64,000 bases of DNA, taken from positions 2,480,001 through 2,544,000 of the forward strand of contig JANATG010000006.1 in the NCBI GenBank assembly GCA_029449235.1, read 5' to 3'. The notes beneath the pieces were generated by a model, which saw nothing but the letters and a program-made list of their open reading frames with translations, had not been told where the DNA came from and did not search any database. The stretch is from Linnemannia schmuckeri (lineage: Eukaryota; Mortierellomycota; Mortierellomycetes; Mortierellales; Mortierellaceae). Below, one piece after another: positions 45,266-58,928 of this stretch. The position numbers were made by a program, and so were the translations under genes. The first letter of the stretch is position 1. Each line of letters opens with the position of its first letter.

Positions 45266-48200
45266 ATGAGCACTGAAGAAAAACCATCCATCTCGAGTCA
45301 GCCCACACCACCTTCATCCAGGTTGAGTCTCCCTTCCAGGAAATCCAGTTTCCTGACCATCGTCAAGGCCCAGGTCGCCGTCCTCCTCTCGACTCTTTCC
45401 GAGAACACTTACACCCGAAGCGTCACCGAAATCCGTTCGGTAAGTTCATATACTTTGGGAAGAGTTAAAATCAATAGAGTGGTGGAAAGAAGAGTGTTTG
45501 ATGGAATGAAAGAAGAAGAGTCTGAATCACAATAGAAAATAGCTAGGGGCAATGACCAAAGAAGAAAATAAGAGATTCAGACATATGCGCGAAAGATGAC
45601 AAGGAAAAGGAGCGACATAAAAGCGATGGGGACTTTTTGGTGTCTGTTAGAAAACGAACTCCTTGCGGGAGGATGTAGAAAAGGACTTGATGAGACGAGA
45701 GTACTGATTACGAAAAAAGGATGATCTACCAAGCCCAAACCACACGTAACAACACCTGCTAATGCGTCGCTTTTTCATATTTCGTAACTTCGTCGTTACT
45801 CCTAACAGCTAATCGAGGATAACGGCAAAGGCGTTTATCTCCACTTTATTAGACTTATTCTTCGGGCCTGGCAGACAGGGCAGGGATCAACTAACAGCGA
45901 TTACATCGGCTCGCCCATCCACAAGCTTCTTATTGAACAGCTCCAGGTTCTCACAAAGACCCAGACCTCCGCGGCCCTCTTCTCCGAAGCCATCAGTTCG
46001 ACCGAAAAGAGCGAGGCCCTCAAATCCTTTGACTTTGAACTCTTCATCCGCGACTCGACGCTCAAGCCCATCGAAAAGACCCGTCTTGCCCTTGCTCTCC
46101 TGCAATCACCCAAGCCAGATCTGGTCTCTCAAGGTAAAAAAGACGAGGTGGTTTTAGCAACATGTGTTTTCCGCAGACGTTTGCTTACATGTTGTGAGTG
46201 GGGAAGCACTAACAGAGTGGCCCTGATTATGTGTTACTGCACCTTGTTCGCGTGATATTTTAGCGGAACGTGTCATCCAAGCGACTACGCCTTCACTCAA
46301 GGAACAACTCTCCTCCCTCGATCTTCTGCTCGAATTTGTGCAATCCCTCGACGCCTCCGTCTACAAGTTTTGGAACGAGCCCAAGGACACTGTCACTCAA
46401 CTCATCCATACTCTCTACAACAACAACATCCCCACCAACATTTCCGCCACCATTAAGGAGATTCGGTACATATCACCTTCCCATTTGTCTTGTTGCCTTT
46501 TTTTCCTCACCTGAACATCATCTGGTTGATGTAATGTATCTTCAACAATCCACTAACATAATATTCCTCAACAATACCAATATTAACACAATTTAGCGAT
46601 ATGAACGACAGCTCCGAATCAGCAGCTCTGGCCAAGGCTATGCGCGAGGCAGGACCCTCGTGCTGCAAGAACACCTCGACTGTGAATGAGGTGCTCAGTC
46701 AAGCAGGATACGATAATACCAGGACACCTGGCGAGCAGGACATTGCACGCATTCTGGGCATGATGGTCTCACGGCAGTCAAAGGCAAACTCTGATAACGC
46801 GTGGGACTTCAAGACGTTTGCAGCAGTGCTCAACAAGAACCCTATTGACTGGGTCAAGGTCATCCATGCTCTGGACTATCCTGGTTTCAAGGTCTCCGAT
46901 GTCGCGGGACTGGAGTTTATCATCTCCGCATTCAGAAATGCCGACAAGGTACACAACCCGGAGCTAAATTCTCTATAATATGTTTATTAACGTCTTTTTT
47001 TCACGGTTCAAGAAAGGCAATTACTAAAGTTACCTTTCATTTTCCAACTTTATTAGAGCGGGCGCGTTTTCCCTCTAGAGGCCTTCTGGGGACAATGGAA
47101 CAACGTGGAGGGACAGATCTCGGTGTTGAGGGAGCTCATTGCCACCCCTGCCAAGCTCCTCGAGCAAGAATGGGCGTCATCTACTCGCATCTTCACTAGG
47201 GATCAGTTTGCTCAATCCAACCCTATTGTCCGCGCACACGCATCGGTCGAACTGGAGTCCAGCGTCTGGAACTGCATTCCTCTTGTCGAGACTGTGATGA
47301 CGTTGGCTGATAACGAGGTTCACGAGGACGTCAAGCCTATTCTCGACGCCGGTCTGAAGTCAAACACCGAGCTTTTGTTTTTGGGTCTTGTCCAGCTCAA
47401 AGCTCCATGGAGTTCTTTGCACCAGGACGTCGTCTCCAAGCTTTTGCACGTGTACTTGACGGGAACAGGCGCTGTCCCTCAGTTTGTTCAGACCGGTCTT
47501 TGGCAGATGAACCAGGGCTTGTTCGTCTCTGGCCTTCTCGATCTCTATGACCATGATCGCTCCTCTCTTGTTAAAATTCTCCGCATCTGCGAGGACCTTT
47601 CGGTAATTTCTCATGACCTGCTTCATTGACTTGCATATGTCTGCATGATGCGACCAATGTCGTTTGTGTGACAATGCCTAACCTTTGAAAATCGATTCAT
47701 CTACTTCCAATAGATTTTGGGTAAGGTTCTCGAGGTCAAGTCGTATGTGTTTGCGATCGATCTGGCAGTGTTGGCGTCGAGCCGCAACCTTCTTGCATTA
47801 GATAAGTGGCTGCAGAACCGGATTGCTGCGGGACAGGATATCTTTGTCAGAGCATGCTTGGATTACCTCAGTGAGAGGGCCGTTGGCAATGCTCACCAAG
47901 GAAAGCCTCTCCCCGTCGAAACAGTCGCCATCTTCTTGCAAGTCCTCCTTGGAAGGTACTTATTAGTTAATTCAATGCTTGTTATTTGTTATATGGGTTG
48001 CACAATCATCACTCGGAGCAGTCAACTAATAATAATGTTAACGTCTCCTTGTAACTAATAGCTCGATTTCACCTGAGAACTCGGGTGTGTTGAAGAGCGT
48101 TCATAACACATACCTTCAGCTCCACCCTCAACTCGCCAACATCACACCCGCTGTCGAGGGAGGAGCCACAGGAACAGAGACATCATTCTCTGCAGAAGTC

Positions 48201-51200
48201 GAAGAGACGACTAACGATTATTACAAGCGCATTTACCGTGGCGATATTTCGATTCCAGAAATTGTTGACCTATTGCAACAGTTCAAGAACTCGTCCAACC
48301 CCCGGGAGCAGGATATCTATGCCTGCATGATCCATAACTTGTTTGACGAGTACCGCTTCTTTTCCACTTACCGCGAGAAGGAGCTCTCCATCACGAGTGA
48401 TCTGTTTGGAGCACTGATTCAGCATCAGTTGGTTTCTTATATTCCCCTTGGCATTGCCCTCCGCTACGTCCTCGATGCAATCCGCAGCCCTCCAGGATCC
48501 AAGATGTTCAACTTTGGTGCTCAGGCACTGAGTCGATTCCAGTCGCGGCTCCAAGAATGGCCAACCTACTGCTCGCATCTTTTGCAGATCCCACACCTGG
48601 CGCAGGTCCACCCAGAGATCGTGCGTTATATCCATCAGATGATCCCCTTGGCATCCGCTGCTGCTCAGGATGGCTCTAACCCCTCGGCTGACCTGACATC
48701 GACTGCTCCACCCCAACAATCCGCTCCCCAGGAAACTCAGCGTCAGATCACCCAACAGCCAGCACCCACCTCGGCGGCGTCACCCCAGCCGGCAGCGCCT
48801 CCAGTTTTCACGTCCTTGAACGTGGATACACTAATTGTTGGACGCGATGACATTGAGTACGAGGTCCCCAACGAGCAGACGCAAGACAAGATTCTCTTTA
48901 TTGTCAACAACGTCTCCCAGACCAACATAGATACCAAGTTGGCCGAGATGAAGGAGCTCCTCCGTGAGAGTGCGTACCGCTGGTTCAGTAACTACATCGT
49001 GGTCAAGCGTGCCAGTATCGAGCCCAACTACCACGTTCTGTACCTTCAGTTCTTGGACGGACTTCAGAGCCCCCTCTTGTATCGCCACATCCTTCACGAG
49101 ACATACGCTAACATCAAGATCCTGATCAACTCTGAAAAGACTGTCCAGTCGTCTTCTGATCGCACTCTCTTGAAGAACCTTGGATCATGGCTCGGAGGCA
49201 TGACCCTTGCCCGCAACCGTCCCATCAAGCACAAGAACCTCGCTTTTAAGGAACTGTTGATCGAGGGCTATGATAGCAACAGGCTGATTGTCGCCATTCC
49301 ATTTGTTTGCAAAGTCTTGGAGCAGTGCAACAAGAGCAAGGTGTTCAAGCCCCCAAACCCATGGTTGGTTGCCATTATGCGTCTTCTTGTCGAGCTCTAC
49401 CAGTTTGCTGATCTGAAGCTTCATCTCAAGTTTGAGATTGAGGTTCTTTGCAACAGCTTGGCCTTGGATCTCAAGGAGATTGAGCCGACCAGCATTCTCA
49501 AGGACCGACCTCCACAGGAGCTTGTCGCTCACCCTGCGACATTGACGCAAGACTTTGAGCGTCTTTCGATGGGCGGCTATGCCCCTTCGGCCCGCATGCC
49601 TGTCCAGGCTACCACCCCCACAGCTGCTGCTACTGCCCAGCAGGATGCTACGATGGAGATGGTTCCCAACCTCAACGCTTTTGTCACTTTCAACCCTCCC
49701 GCCTTCTTCAACGAAAGACCTGCTCTCAAGCGCCTCGTCCACATTGCTATCGAGCGTGCAGTACGCGAGATTGTCACGCCTGTCGTCGACCGCTCGGTGA
49801 CTATTGCCGGAATTTCGACTCGCGAGATGATCATCAAGGATTTCGCCATGGAGCCCAATGAGGAGAAGATGCGCAAGGCCGCCCACTTGATGGTCCAAAA
49901 CTTGGCTGGAAGCCTCGCTCTTGTCACATGCAAGGAGCCCCTCCGCGTCAGCATGGCCAACATCATCCGCACACTCTTCCTCCAGAACGGCTTCACCGAC
50001 CAGAACATGCCCGAGCAGTCAATCTTGATGACCGTCAACGACAATTTGGACCTTGCCTGCTCAGTGATCGAGAAGGCCGCCATGGAGAAGGCCATCCCCG
50101 AAATTGAGGAGAGCCTCGCCAACGCCTTCAACACCCGCAAGAAGCACCGCGAGCGCACTGGACAGCCTTACTACGACATGGCGACGTATCAGTCGTCGCG
50201 CTACCCTGCCAGCCTTCCCGAGCCCTTGCGTCTCAAGCCCACTGGTCTCTCCCCCCAGCAGTTGCGTGTCTACGAGGACTTTGCACGCATGCCTCGCCAG
50301 GCTGTCATGCCCTCTACCTTTGAGGCTGATCGCAACGTGCGCACTCCCCTCAACGTCAAGGCCGATGCCGGCCAAGGATACCCCTTCAACGCCAACGAGC
50401 ACGGCTACGGCAGTGCGCCTATCCCTCTGTCGGCCCACCAGGCCTTGGAGAAGTTTGTGCAAATTGTCAGCGAGTTGGACAAGTTGATCAGTCTCTCGCC
50501 CTCGATGCCCTTGGCGGCATTACCCCCCAACCACGAGGTCAAGATGTTAGCTCGCCTCGTTCCTTTGATTCCCGCTCAATCCTTCAACCCAGACGAGATG
50601 GCCCTTACTTTCTCGCAAAAGATTGTTCAGCTCTTGTACAAAACGGAGCAGGTCCTCTCGCGCGATGTCTATGCTGTCTTGTTGGAACAGCTCTGTGCCC
50701 TTTCCAGCAAGGTTGCCAAGGAGGTCACCGAGTGGCTCATCTATGCCGATGATGAGCGCAAATTTAACGTCCCTGTCACTGTCACGCTGATCAGAGCTGG
50801 ATTGGTGTCGCTGGTCGACCAGGACATCCAGTTGGCGCGTTTGATTGAGATTGGACGACCCGGTGTCGTCGAGTACACGATTAAGTTGATCCGTGAGTGT
50901 GTCCTGAGTGAGCAGCCCTGCGCCAGCCGCAACGAGTTTATCAATTCACTCAACGTCCTTAACCGCCTGACTCAACGTGGCGGTAAGGCAGTCGAGCCCA
51001 TTGTCCTCTTGATTGAGGACATTCGTCGTCGTGGCCAGGCTCCTCGCGAGGCAGCCAAGGATGTCGACAACTCTGTCTTGCGGGAGCAGCTCGCCTTTAT
51101 CTTTGCCGAGTGGATCCGTGTCTACCAGCTTCCTACCTCGAACGATAAGGATTATGGTGCCTTCATTAACTCGATCCAGCAGCAAGGAGTGTTGAAGGGC

Positions 51201-52925
51201 GAAGAGATCTCATCGTTGTTCTTCCGTGTCTGTACTGAGATGAGTGTCGAGAGCTACATCAAGTACAAAGTCACCAACACAGCAGCAGCCTACCAGGGCG
51301 TCGATGCCTTTGTCAAGCTGATTGTTACCCTTGTCAAGCACTATTCGGACCCCCAGGGCGTCAACCACAGCGGTGCCAAGGTCACGTACTTGACCACCCT
51401 CTTGTCGATTATTGTCCTCGTTCTCGCGCAGGCTCACGAGCAGCGTCGTGGTCAGTTCAACCAAAAGCCATTCCTCCGTCTCTTCTCTGGCCTCTTGACT
51501 GAGATGATGACCTCTTACGAGTCCAGCCCCGCCATGTACTTCCAGATCCTTACCGCCTTTAGGTACTTACCTTTGCTTCTATGCTTTTTTTTTCTTGTGG
51601 AGCAAGCCTTTTTAATGATAACTGCGGTTGTAAATATTAATTCGCTATTTTCTATTTTCTTTACCAACCTACTAGCAATACGTTCCATACGCTGCAGCCA
51701 TTGGTATTTCCTGGATTCACATATGGATGGTTGTCGTTGATTTCGCACAGAGCATTCATGCCCAAGCTCCTGTTGGCAGAGAACGGCAAAGGATGGGCAT
51801 CGTTTCAGAAGCTCCTTGTGTGCCTCCTTCGATTCTTGATCCCCTTCTTGGTCGGAGGCGAGATGCGCGATACCACCCGAGAGCTCTACAAGGGCACTTT
51901 GCGCGTGCTGTTGGTGTTGCTGCATGACTTCCCTGAGTTCCTTTGCGACTATCACTTCAGCTTCTGTGATGTTATCCCTCACTCTTGCATTCAGCTCCGT
52001 AACTTGATTCTGAGCGCCTTCCCCAGAAACATGCGTTTGCCCGACCCCTTCACCCCTAACTTGAAGGTCGACCTGTTGACAGAGATTCACCAACCCCCCA
52101 GAGTCCTCTCGGATTATACCTCCAGCTTGACTGTCACACTGAAGAGAGATGTCGACACCTACCTGAGAACCCGTGAGCAGGCACCCTTCCTGGAGAACTT
52201 GCGGGAGATTCTGGCCATGGACCCATCCAACCAGGACCTGTACTCTGGCGGATCCAAATACAATGTGCCCATGATCAACTCTTTGGTCCTTTACGTTGGA
52301 GTGAACGGCATTGCTCAGCTCCACGCCGCCTCGAGAACCAACAACGATGGAGCTCCTGCCAGCGGCGCAACCGACAACGGAACTGAGGACGGAACTGGCC
52401 AGGAGGACTCGAACGCCGTGTCGTCACCCCAGGGCACCTCGTCGTCGCCAATTGCCCAGACCGCACCCATGGATATCTTCCAGAGATTGCTTATGGAGTT
52501 GGATTCCGAGGGTCGCTACCTCTTCTTGAGCGCGATTGCCAACCAGTTGAGATACCCCAACTCGCACACGCACTACTTCAGCCGTGTCCTCCTCTACCTC
52601 TTCTTTGAGGCCACCCAGGAGACCATCAAGGAGCAAATCACTCGGTACGTCATCACCTCTTTACGCGTTTCTAACCACAATCTCGTATTTTTTCCCAGCG
52701 ACTAAGTAGCTCACGAATCGTTTATCCACTTAATTTCCTTGCAATAGTGTGTTGCTGGAGCGTCTGATTGTGAACAGGCCTCATCCTTGGGGACTTTTGA
52801 TCACGTTTATTGAGTTGATCAAGAACCCTCGCTATGCGTTCTGGGACCATGCCTTCACTCGCATCGATCCCGACATCGAGAAGTTGTTTGACTCTGTCTC
52901 ACGTTCAGTCAAGCGCTCCGCCTAA
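45266..52925 (+). CDS. NOT1: CCR4-NOT complex scaffold subunit NOT1
   Basis: Scaffold of the CCR4-NOT deadenylase, which shortens mRNA poly(A) tails. Exons: 45266-45439, 45809-46133, 46264-46465, 46597-46948, 47057-47602, 47714-47955, 48062-51562, 51676-52644, 52748-52925; about 2162 aa, near the yeast length (2108). The N-terminal half is helical (HEAT-like). A Gln/Ala/Pro-rich linker follows (around nt 48690-48800). Next comes the MIF4G domain that binds CAF1/CCR4 (about 867-1097, from DTLIVGRDDIEYEVP), then the CAF40-binding DUF3819 region (about 1147-1307; FVTFNPPAFFNERPALKRLV). The C-terminal NOT1 superfamily domain that binds NOT2-NOT3/5 starts near 1750 and includes LVFPGFTYGWLSLISHRAFM and ends FIELIKNPRYAFWDHAFTR. 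All eight introns are GT-AG and keep the frame. Confidence 0.95.
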
Positions 52926-53633
52926 GGGTCTTTTTCTTTTTCTTTTCTTTCTACAAACACCTAATGTTTTTCTCCTTGTTTTTTCTTTTCTGCTTCACCA
53001 TTTAACCACTTTTCATCACTACACGCTTCACGCACATGCACACGCACACGCGGGCAGCACCCACGTACATACAAAACTCTTTTTTTTTTTTACTCTTTTT
53101 TTTTTTGCTTACTATTATTTTGTCAACCTTTTTACCTATTTGTTCTCTTGCGGATGGAGAAAAAAATAACGAAAAAGTTGCGAACTTGTACCATACATGG
53201 AAAAAAAAGAAAATCTTGCTGGGAGTCGGGGCGAATTGGAGGGTAGTTTGGGTGGTTTCTTTTTTTTTTTCTTCTTGTTTGTTTGTTCTTGTATGCTTCA
53301 CCGGGTCTTTTGTCTTTCACAGTTTGTTAATAAACCTTCAAAAATTATAAAATCCAACCTTTGTGTGCAGAATGGTATGCATTGCCAACATGGCGTTAGT
53401 ATGAGGTTATACTTCTGTTGTTGTTTCTGTTTGCTTTTGTTTTCTAACGAAACGAAATGATTCAAAACTTACAGTTGACTTTGTTTCGTTTGTGCGTTGT
53501 GATTGATGTTGTACATGGTTGTGGGTTTGTTTTTAATGGTTTTTTTTTTTTTGCTTGTGAGTTATCTGAAAGAGAGAAAAATGTATAAGAAAAAAAAAAA
53601 CGAGAACAAACTAACAAACTACAAGGACTGTGT
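52926..53633. other. Convergent 3' flanks of NOT1 and the low-complexity gene
   Basis: T-rich 3' region with AATAAA near 53329, an ACACGC-type repeat near 53030-53052, and many T/A runs. No gene. Confidence 0.6.
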
Positions 53634-56600
53634 TCACTTGGTACCGGTGCGGTAGAGGACGTCGCTGAGGGTGGACTGGGCAGTCAAGAAGGCGCGCTGG
53701 GCGGTGGTTGTGGATTGAGCCACGAGCGAGTGGAACTGAACTTGGACTTGGGATTTGGCCCAGCCCGCCATTGTTGCGGCCGATGCTGATGCAGCTGCAG
53801 CTGCAGCTGCAGCAGCAGCAGTAGCGGTAGCGGAAGCCGCAGAAGCCGTGGGGGTTCGAGGAGCGGTAGTGGTGGTAGTGGTACCGGTGGCAATGGGGGC
53901 GACTGTTGTCTTTGTGGTGGTTGTAGTTGTTGTTGTTGGGGAGAGGGTGGATATGGTACAGGTCGAAGTAGGCGAGAGTGGGGAGGTGTATGCTGGAGAA
54001 GTTGGAGAAGTGATTGTAGTAGATGCGCTTGGGACCACGGCAGCAGCAGCAGTGGTGGTGGCGGCCAGGGTGTCAAGATGGTGATAGATCTTCTTTGTGC
54101 GGACCAATTTCGGGACAGCAAAGAAGGCCTCTTCTTCCTTGATGTTATCAAGGAAGAGTCTGTCCTCCTTGAGGAGGTTGTCGGGTTCTGTCTCGGAGGG
54201 AGGATCAACAAACGTGCGGCGATGTCCATGGCAGTGGGGGGCACGGGAAGGGTGGGATTGGATCCGATTGGGTTCGAGGGTTTGATGCTGGCGCTGAGAC
54301 AGGTACTGGGGCAACGGTGCCGTGATGGTGGTGGTGGTGGCGGTGGTGGAGGGCGCTGGGTATATTGGCGTTAACGCCGTGGTAGAGAAGCGCGGTCGAC
54401 CACCATTACCACTGTTGTGACCAGAGCTGCCATTGCCAGAGGAGGAGGAGGCACACCCTTCGCCGTCGGAATTTGCGGCAGAGAGACAGTTGGGTGTCGA
54501 GCAGGTCGAGGATGCGAGGGACCTCTGATTTCGTTGCTGGTGGAGGAGGAGAAGCTGTTTCTGCTGTTTCTCGGCAAGGAGGAGGTCTGAGAGAAGGGAC
54601 TGGCGCCGTTCCATGCCTGCGTTCTGAGGCGGTGGTGGCAGATGGCTCCGTCTTCCTGGTCCGGGAGCGGTGATGGTTGGTTTCTGTTGAGACGTTGGCT
54701 GGGAAGAAGCGATGACGGTGATGGAAGGCTTCCTCTTACCGAAAAACAATGGTCCGTCCTCGTCGTCTTCCTCGTCCTCAAAATCGTCCTCTTCTTCCTC
54801 ATGGTCGTACTCATCATACTCGTCGTACTCCTCGTAATCCTGTTCGTTGACAGAGGCGGGTATGAAGACGGGCAGGCGGGAGCGGGTTGTAGTACGGACA
54901 AGAGGAGCCCTCGTCAATGAAGACCCGCTCAAGTATGCGACAGAAGAAGCCTCCTTTTGCTGCTCCGGCTCCTGCTCCTGCTCCTGGTTCTGATTCTGCT
55001 GGTGAGCGTAATGGCCGTGCTGCTCGTAGTCGCTCTCGTCGTCATCATTATCGCTCTCCTCACAGACAAAGAACTTTGCCCGCTTGACGACAACGGGTGC
55101 CTGCTGCTGCTGCTGCTGCTGTGGTGCAGGCGATGATGATACTGCACCAAAGATAGTGGCATCAGCAATTGATGAGGGAATAGGTCCTTCAGGGGCAGCG
55201 GTCGCAGTCAAGGATGTGCGGGACCGGGACCGTGCGGCGAGGAGTCGTCGGCTAGAGCTGCCACTGGCAGACGACACTGAACAGGAATAAATAGAAGGCG
55301 ATAGTGTCTTGGGACTATGTGCAAGGGGGGCTTTGCTGTAATTGGCGAGAGATAACGACGTATTTGTCTTGGATGTTGAAATCGGTACCTTCTTATCGCT
55401 ACTGCTGCTGTTGCTGTTGCTGTGCATGATATAGGTTTCCGTATCAGAAGCGGATGCGGAGGAGGGAGGCGTCGTGCCCATCATATCCTTTACCACCGTC
55501 GTCGCCGTTGCTCCTGCTGCATGAGGAGACAAAGTCGTGGTAGTGATGGAGTCGAGGAAGAGACGCATGCTCTGCGTTGAGGAGTCAGAAGAGTCGTCCG
55601 ATAAGCAGCCTGCCTTGGTATGACTGTGGCTGTTGCTGTGGAGCTGGTGCTGGTGCTGGTGGAGGTCCTGAAGACGAGGCATGCTGAGCGAATGCCAGTA
55701 ATCTGTCATAGTCTCAAGAGGCGTCTTCTTCTGTGCTTGTTGTTGGGAGGGAGTAGTGATGAAGGGAGAGGAGGGAGAGGGAGTGGTGGTCTCGGCGATA
55801 GTCTGCTTGACACGGGAATAGGCTAATGGTGTGTTATTGAGATAATGGATATGGGCGAGGGCGGTTGTTGATTGTGGTTGTCGTTTTTGTTGATAGCGAT
55901 AGTCGTAGTGGCGTTGATAGTGTTGGTTTGGGTGAATGATGAGGGCATTGTTTTGGTTCGTTGTTGGCAGAGATGTGAAGGAAGATGGGGGAAGGAAGGG
56001 AAAAGGTAAAAAGATAAAGACGAAGAGAAGGAAGAGAAAAGATAAAAAAAACGATTAATATAAATGGCTCAAAGGGCGAAATATCATACGGCTTGGCTCC
56101 TCTTTATCTCTCTCTTGCTCTTGCAACTTTTGCCCTTCTGGTCGTTTCCGATTGCGTTTTTCGCAGCATTGCGAAATTTATTCGGAGGAAGGGGAAGAGA
56201 GCGAGAGAGAGGGGGGCGGAAAGTGGCAGACAGAAAACCAAGAGCAAGAGAGGGAGCAACAAGAGCGCAAACACAGTCAATGCAGCCAATCAATTCATAC
56301 CCCATCCCTACTTAGAAGCATGAAGGAAGCAGCAGGGGAGGGGGTCTGGGCTTTTGGGAGTTATTTCTGGTTTGTTTTTCTTACCTTTCCAAAGAACGCT
56401 ACTCGGGTCTGGGATATCATGAAAGGAGAGAGGTGCCGACAAGAGAGGGATATGAATGAAGAGAGGAAAAGAGGAAAGGCGCGCAAGAAAACGGAGGGCG
56501 GAGGTAGAATTTGAGAAAATGAGAAAGAAGAAAAGAAAAAATGAAAAAAAAGCGACAAGAAACACAAAAAAAAATGAGGGAAGGTGTGGATCAGAATAAA

Positions 56601-58928
56601 AGGATGATTTGATTATATAGAGGAGGAAGGAAGGAAGAAAGAAAAAGATGGGTTGTTGGAAATGAAGAAGCGAACAGTGCGCGAAAAATGAACATAAGGG
56701 ATAAAAAAAATAGCAATAGCACGAAGGTTGGCGAGAGGAAGAGAAGAAGAGGAAGGACAAGGGTCCAATGGTTAGTGATATTTTATGCAAACAGTCATTC
56801 GGGCTAGTGCACTGCACTCGTGTATTCATAGACAGATAGCAAAGAAAATAAATAAATAATTATCCAACGCTGCAGCGTGTTGCCAATTGAAAAGCAAAAT
56901 GAGCAGGAGGGGAAAGAGTGATATCGTGCTTGGTCGCTGTTGGTTGGTCATTGCGCCTTTTCCTCTTCTTCCTCCTCTCTTCAAGTTCTCACACCCAACA
57001 CACAACACACCCCTTTTTAATCAGCCTGCGGAGTTTTCTCTCCCTGTGCGCTCGCGCTCGTTCCGGCGAGTTGCGTTCGTCCGTTGTCCGCTCCGTTCGT
57101 TCGTTTATCGGGAACTGGAAAACGGACAGGGTCAACATATGCCCATGGACATTCAAGTCCGAGGGAGAGAGTATGATTATGTAGTGAGCACTGCTCGAGA
57201 TTAGAGCCAAGAACGAGTTGAGGTAGAAGTAGAGGAATGATTGAAAGCGAGAGAGCATGGAAAAGAAAAAAGGACTGATAGAGCGAAGAGCATTAGCGGA
57301 ATGAGACGGTCGAGCCAACATTAGTTCCGGACATGCTCCCCCACTGAAGTCAGCCTAGCCCAGCCCAGCCCAAATCGTATGCAGGGGTGTAGTTGGAGAC
57401 ATAGAAAGCGAGAAAGAAACGGCGTGGGGAGGGGGAACAAGGCAATCAAGTGAATGTTGACTTGTGTTTGTTGGTCTCTCCTATTTGGCCTGTGTGTGTG
57501 TGTGGGTGTGTGTTGGTTGACCTTTTCTCTTGTGAATGTACGTTGTTCGTGCGTGCCAGTGCGAGTGTGTGACCATGTGTTTAAACCAATGGTGTATTGG
57601 AGCTGACACATTGGACAATGCATTCATGCCTCTTTGTTGGTTGCAAATGTACATGTATTGTACATATTATTATACCCAAGAACAAGAAGTGGAGCAATAA
57701 GCATGCTAACCGATGTCGTGTTTGTAGGATGAACAATTGGTAATAGGGCCAATAACACAGCGTTTGTTTGTTTTTGTCTGTTACTTTTTCACAACAAGCC
57801 AGCCAGCGGTTGGAAAGGGAAGAGGAAGATGTGGAAGAGACGGAGAGAGGGGGAGAAAATAGGGCGGAGTTGGGGAACGGACTGATGGCTTCAAGGCAAG
57901 ACAGACAGGACACAAATTGATTATCGGAATGTGGATGGGATGGGGGGATATGATATGGATGTTGTGGATTCGTGGATTCGTGGATTCGTGGATCATGGAT
58001 AAAGGATCATGGATATGATGAGGATGGGTAGGGAAGAACAAGTGCCAACGATAATGATATGTTTGTGCGTGTGTTTGTGCGAACAGTGTTATTAAAGAGA
58101 CACAATTGGGCCACAAGAGAGATGGTGTGTGCACTCGAAGGCTATATTGTTTTGTTGTTATATTGCTGTATGAATAAGTGTGTCTGTCAAAGTGTCAAAA
58201 GCAGATGGAGTGCAGATAGAAAATAGTGCTCTCGGAGAGATGTATAAAATGAAATTACCTGTAGACTGGTAGTAGGAGCAATGGTTGTTGCTGCTGTCGT
58301 GGTGCAAGGTGCGCAATCTGAATGTTGTTTGGGAGTGGGGGCGGTGGTGGTGATAATGACTTGTTGATGTTGTTGTTGTCGCTGCTGTTGCTGTTGTTGT
58401 TGTTGAAGGCGATGGAGTAGAGAGAGACGAGAGGCTGGTGGCAAGAGAGGTTGTGCGGACAAGTTTAGGGGAAGGAGAAGCAGAAGAAAGAGGAGGAGAA
58501 GGAAGAGAAGGACGATGGCGGTCCAGAGGTATAGAAGTGGAAAACGAAGAGTCGCTGATAATGTCTTGGTCGGTAACGGTTGGAGTTAAACATGCCCTGT
58601 TCAATCGAACCGCACTTGATAAGGCCGATTCGCCACTGACAAGAGTTCTTGAGTTCTCCGCTGAGCAAGATGATGAGGATGAGACAGGGGTTGACAAGAC
58701 TGCAATTGTTCCGGACTGGGGGTTCTTGTGAGGAGACGAAGAGGACGAGGAGAAGGCGACTTGTCGCAGTGTTGATAAGGAAGATGAGGATGATGTCGAT
58801 GTTATCGTAGGTGTTGCAGTTGAAGAGGACCGTGATCGAGGAGTGACAGGAGAAGTGGCAAGGCGTGATTTGGAGTGAGAGTGTGGGTGGAAGGAAGGTG
58901 GCTGTAATGCCAATGATAACGATGCCAT
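53634..58928 (-). CDS. Large low-complexity protein, possibly DUF3295/Mks1-like; two-exon model with a long intron
   Basis: The main exon 55822-53634 is open for 2.2 kb. Its frame also runs upstream of the first ATG (55709) with sensible sequence (AYSRVKQTIAET), but no ATG precedes that. An upstream exon 58928-58259 begins with ATG and ends ACAG|GTAATT in phase 1; joined to an acceptor at 55823 (CATTAG|CC) it gives about 952 aa. The 2.4-kb intron is inference. The protein is rich in Ser/Thr/Pro, with a Gln run, an Asp/Glu block (DEYDEYDHEEEEDDFEDEED) and an Ala run. The segment KRAKFFVCEESDNDDDES and the later RRQSLLSDLLLAEKQ weakly resemble the two conserved blocks of fungal DUF3295 proteins linked to nutrient signalling. 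Function is not assigned. A simpler alternative is a 691-aa protein starting at 55709. Confidence 0.5.
55823..58258 (-). other. Proposed long intron (or intergenic region) of the low-complexity gene
   Basis: No credible exon was found inside. It contains T/C-rich sequence, a CAGCC repeat near 57356-57372, a TG run near 57491-57512, and an 8-nt tandem repeat GTGGATTC at 57964-57993 (three copies and a partial). Confidence 0.4.
57964..57993. repeat. 8-nt tandem repeat GTGGATTC
   Basis: Three perfect copies and a partial fourth, followed by degenerate GGATCATGGAT units. Confidence 0.85.

Noticed and set aside
49185..49898. Minus-strand frame of 237 aa
   Set aside because: Antisense shadow of the conserved NOT1 MIF4G and DUF3819 exon.
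57961..58020. Possible CRISPR-like or telomeric repeat
   Set aside because: It is a short direct 8-nt tandem repeat without spacers, in a fungal intron or intergenic region.
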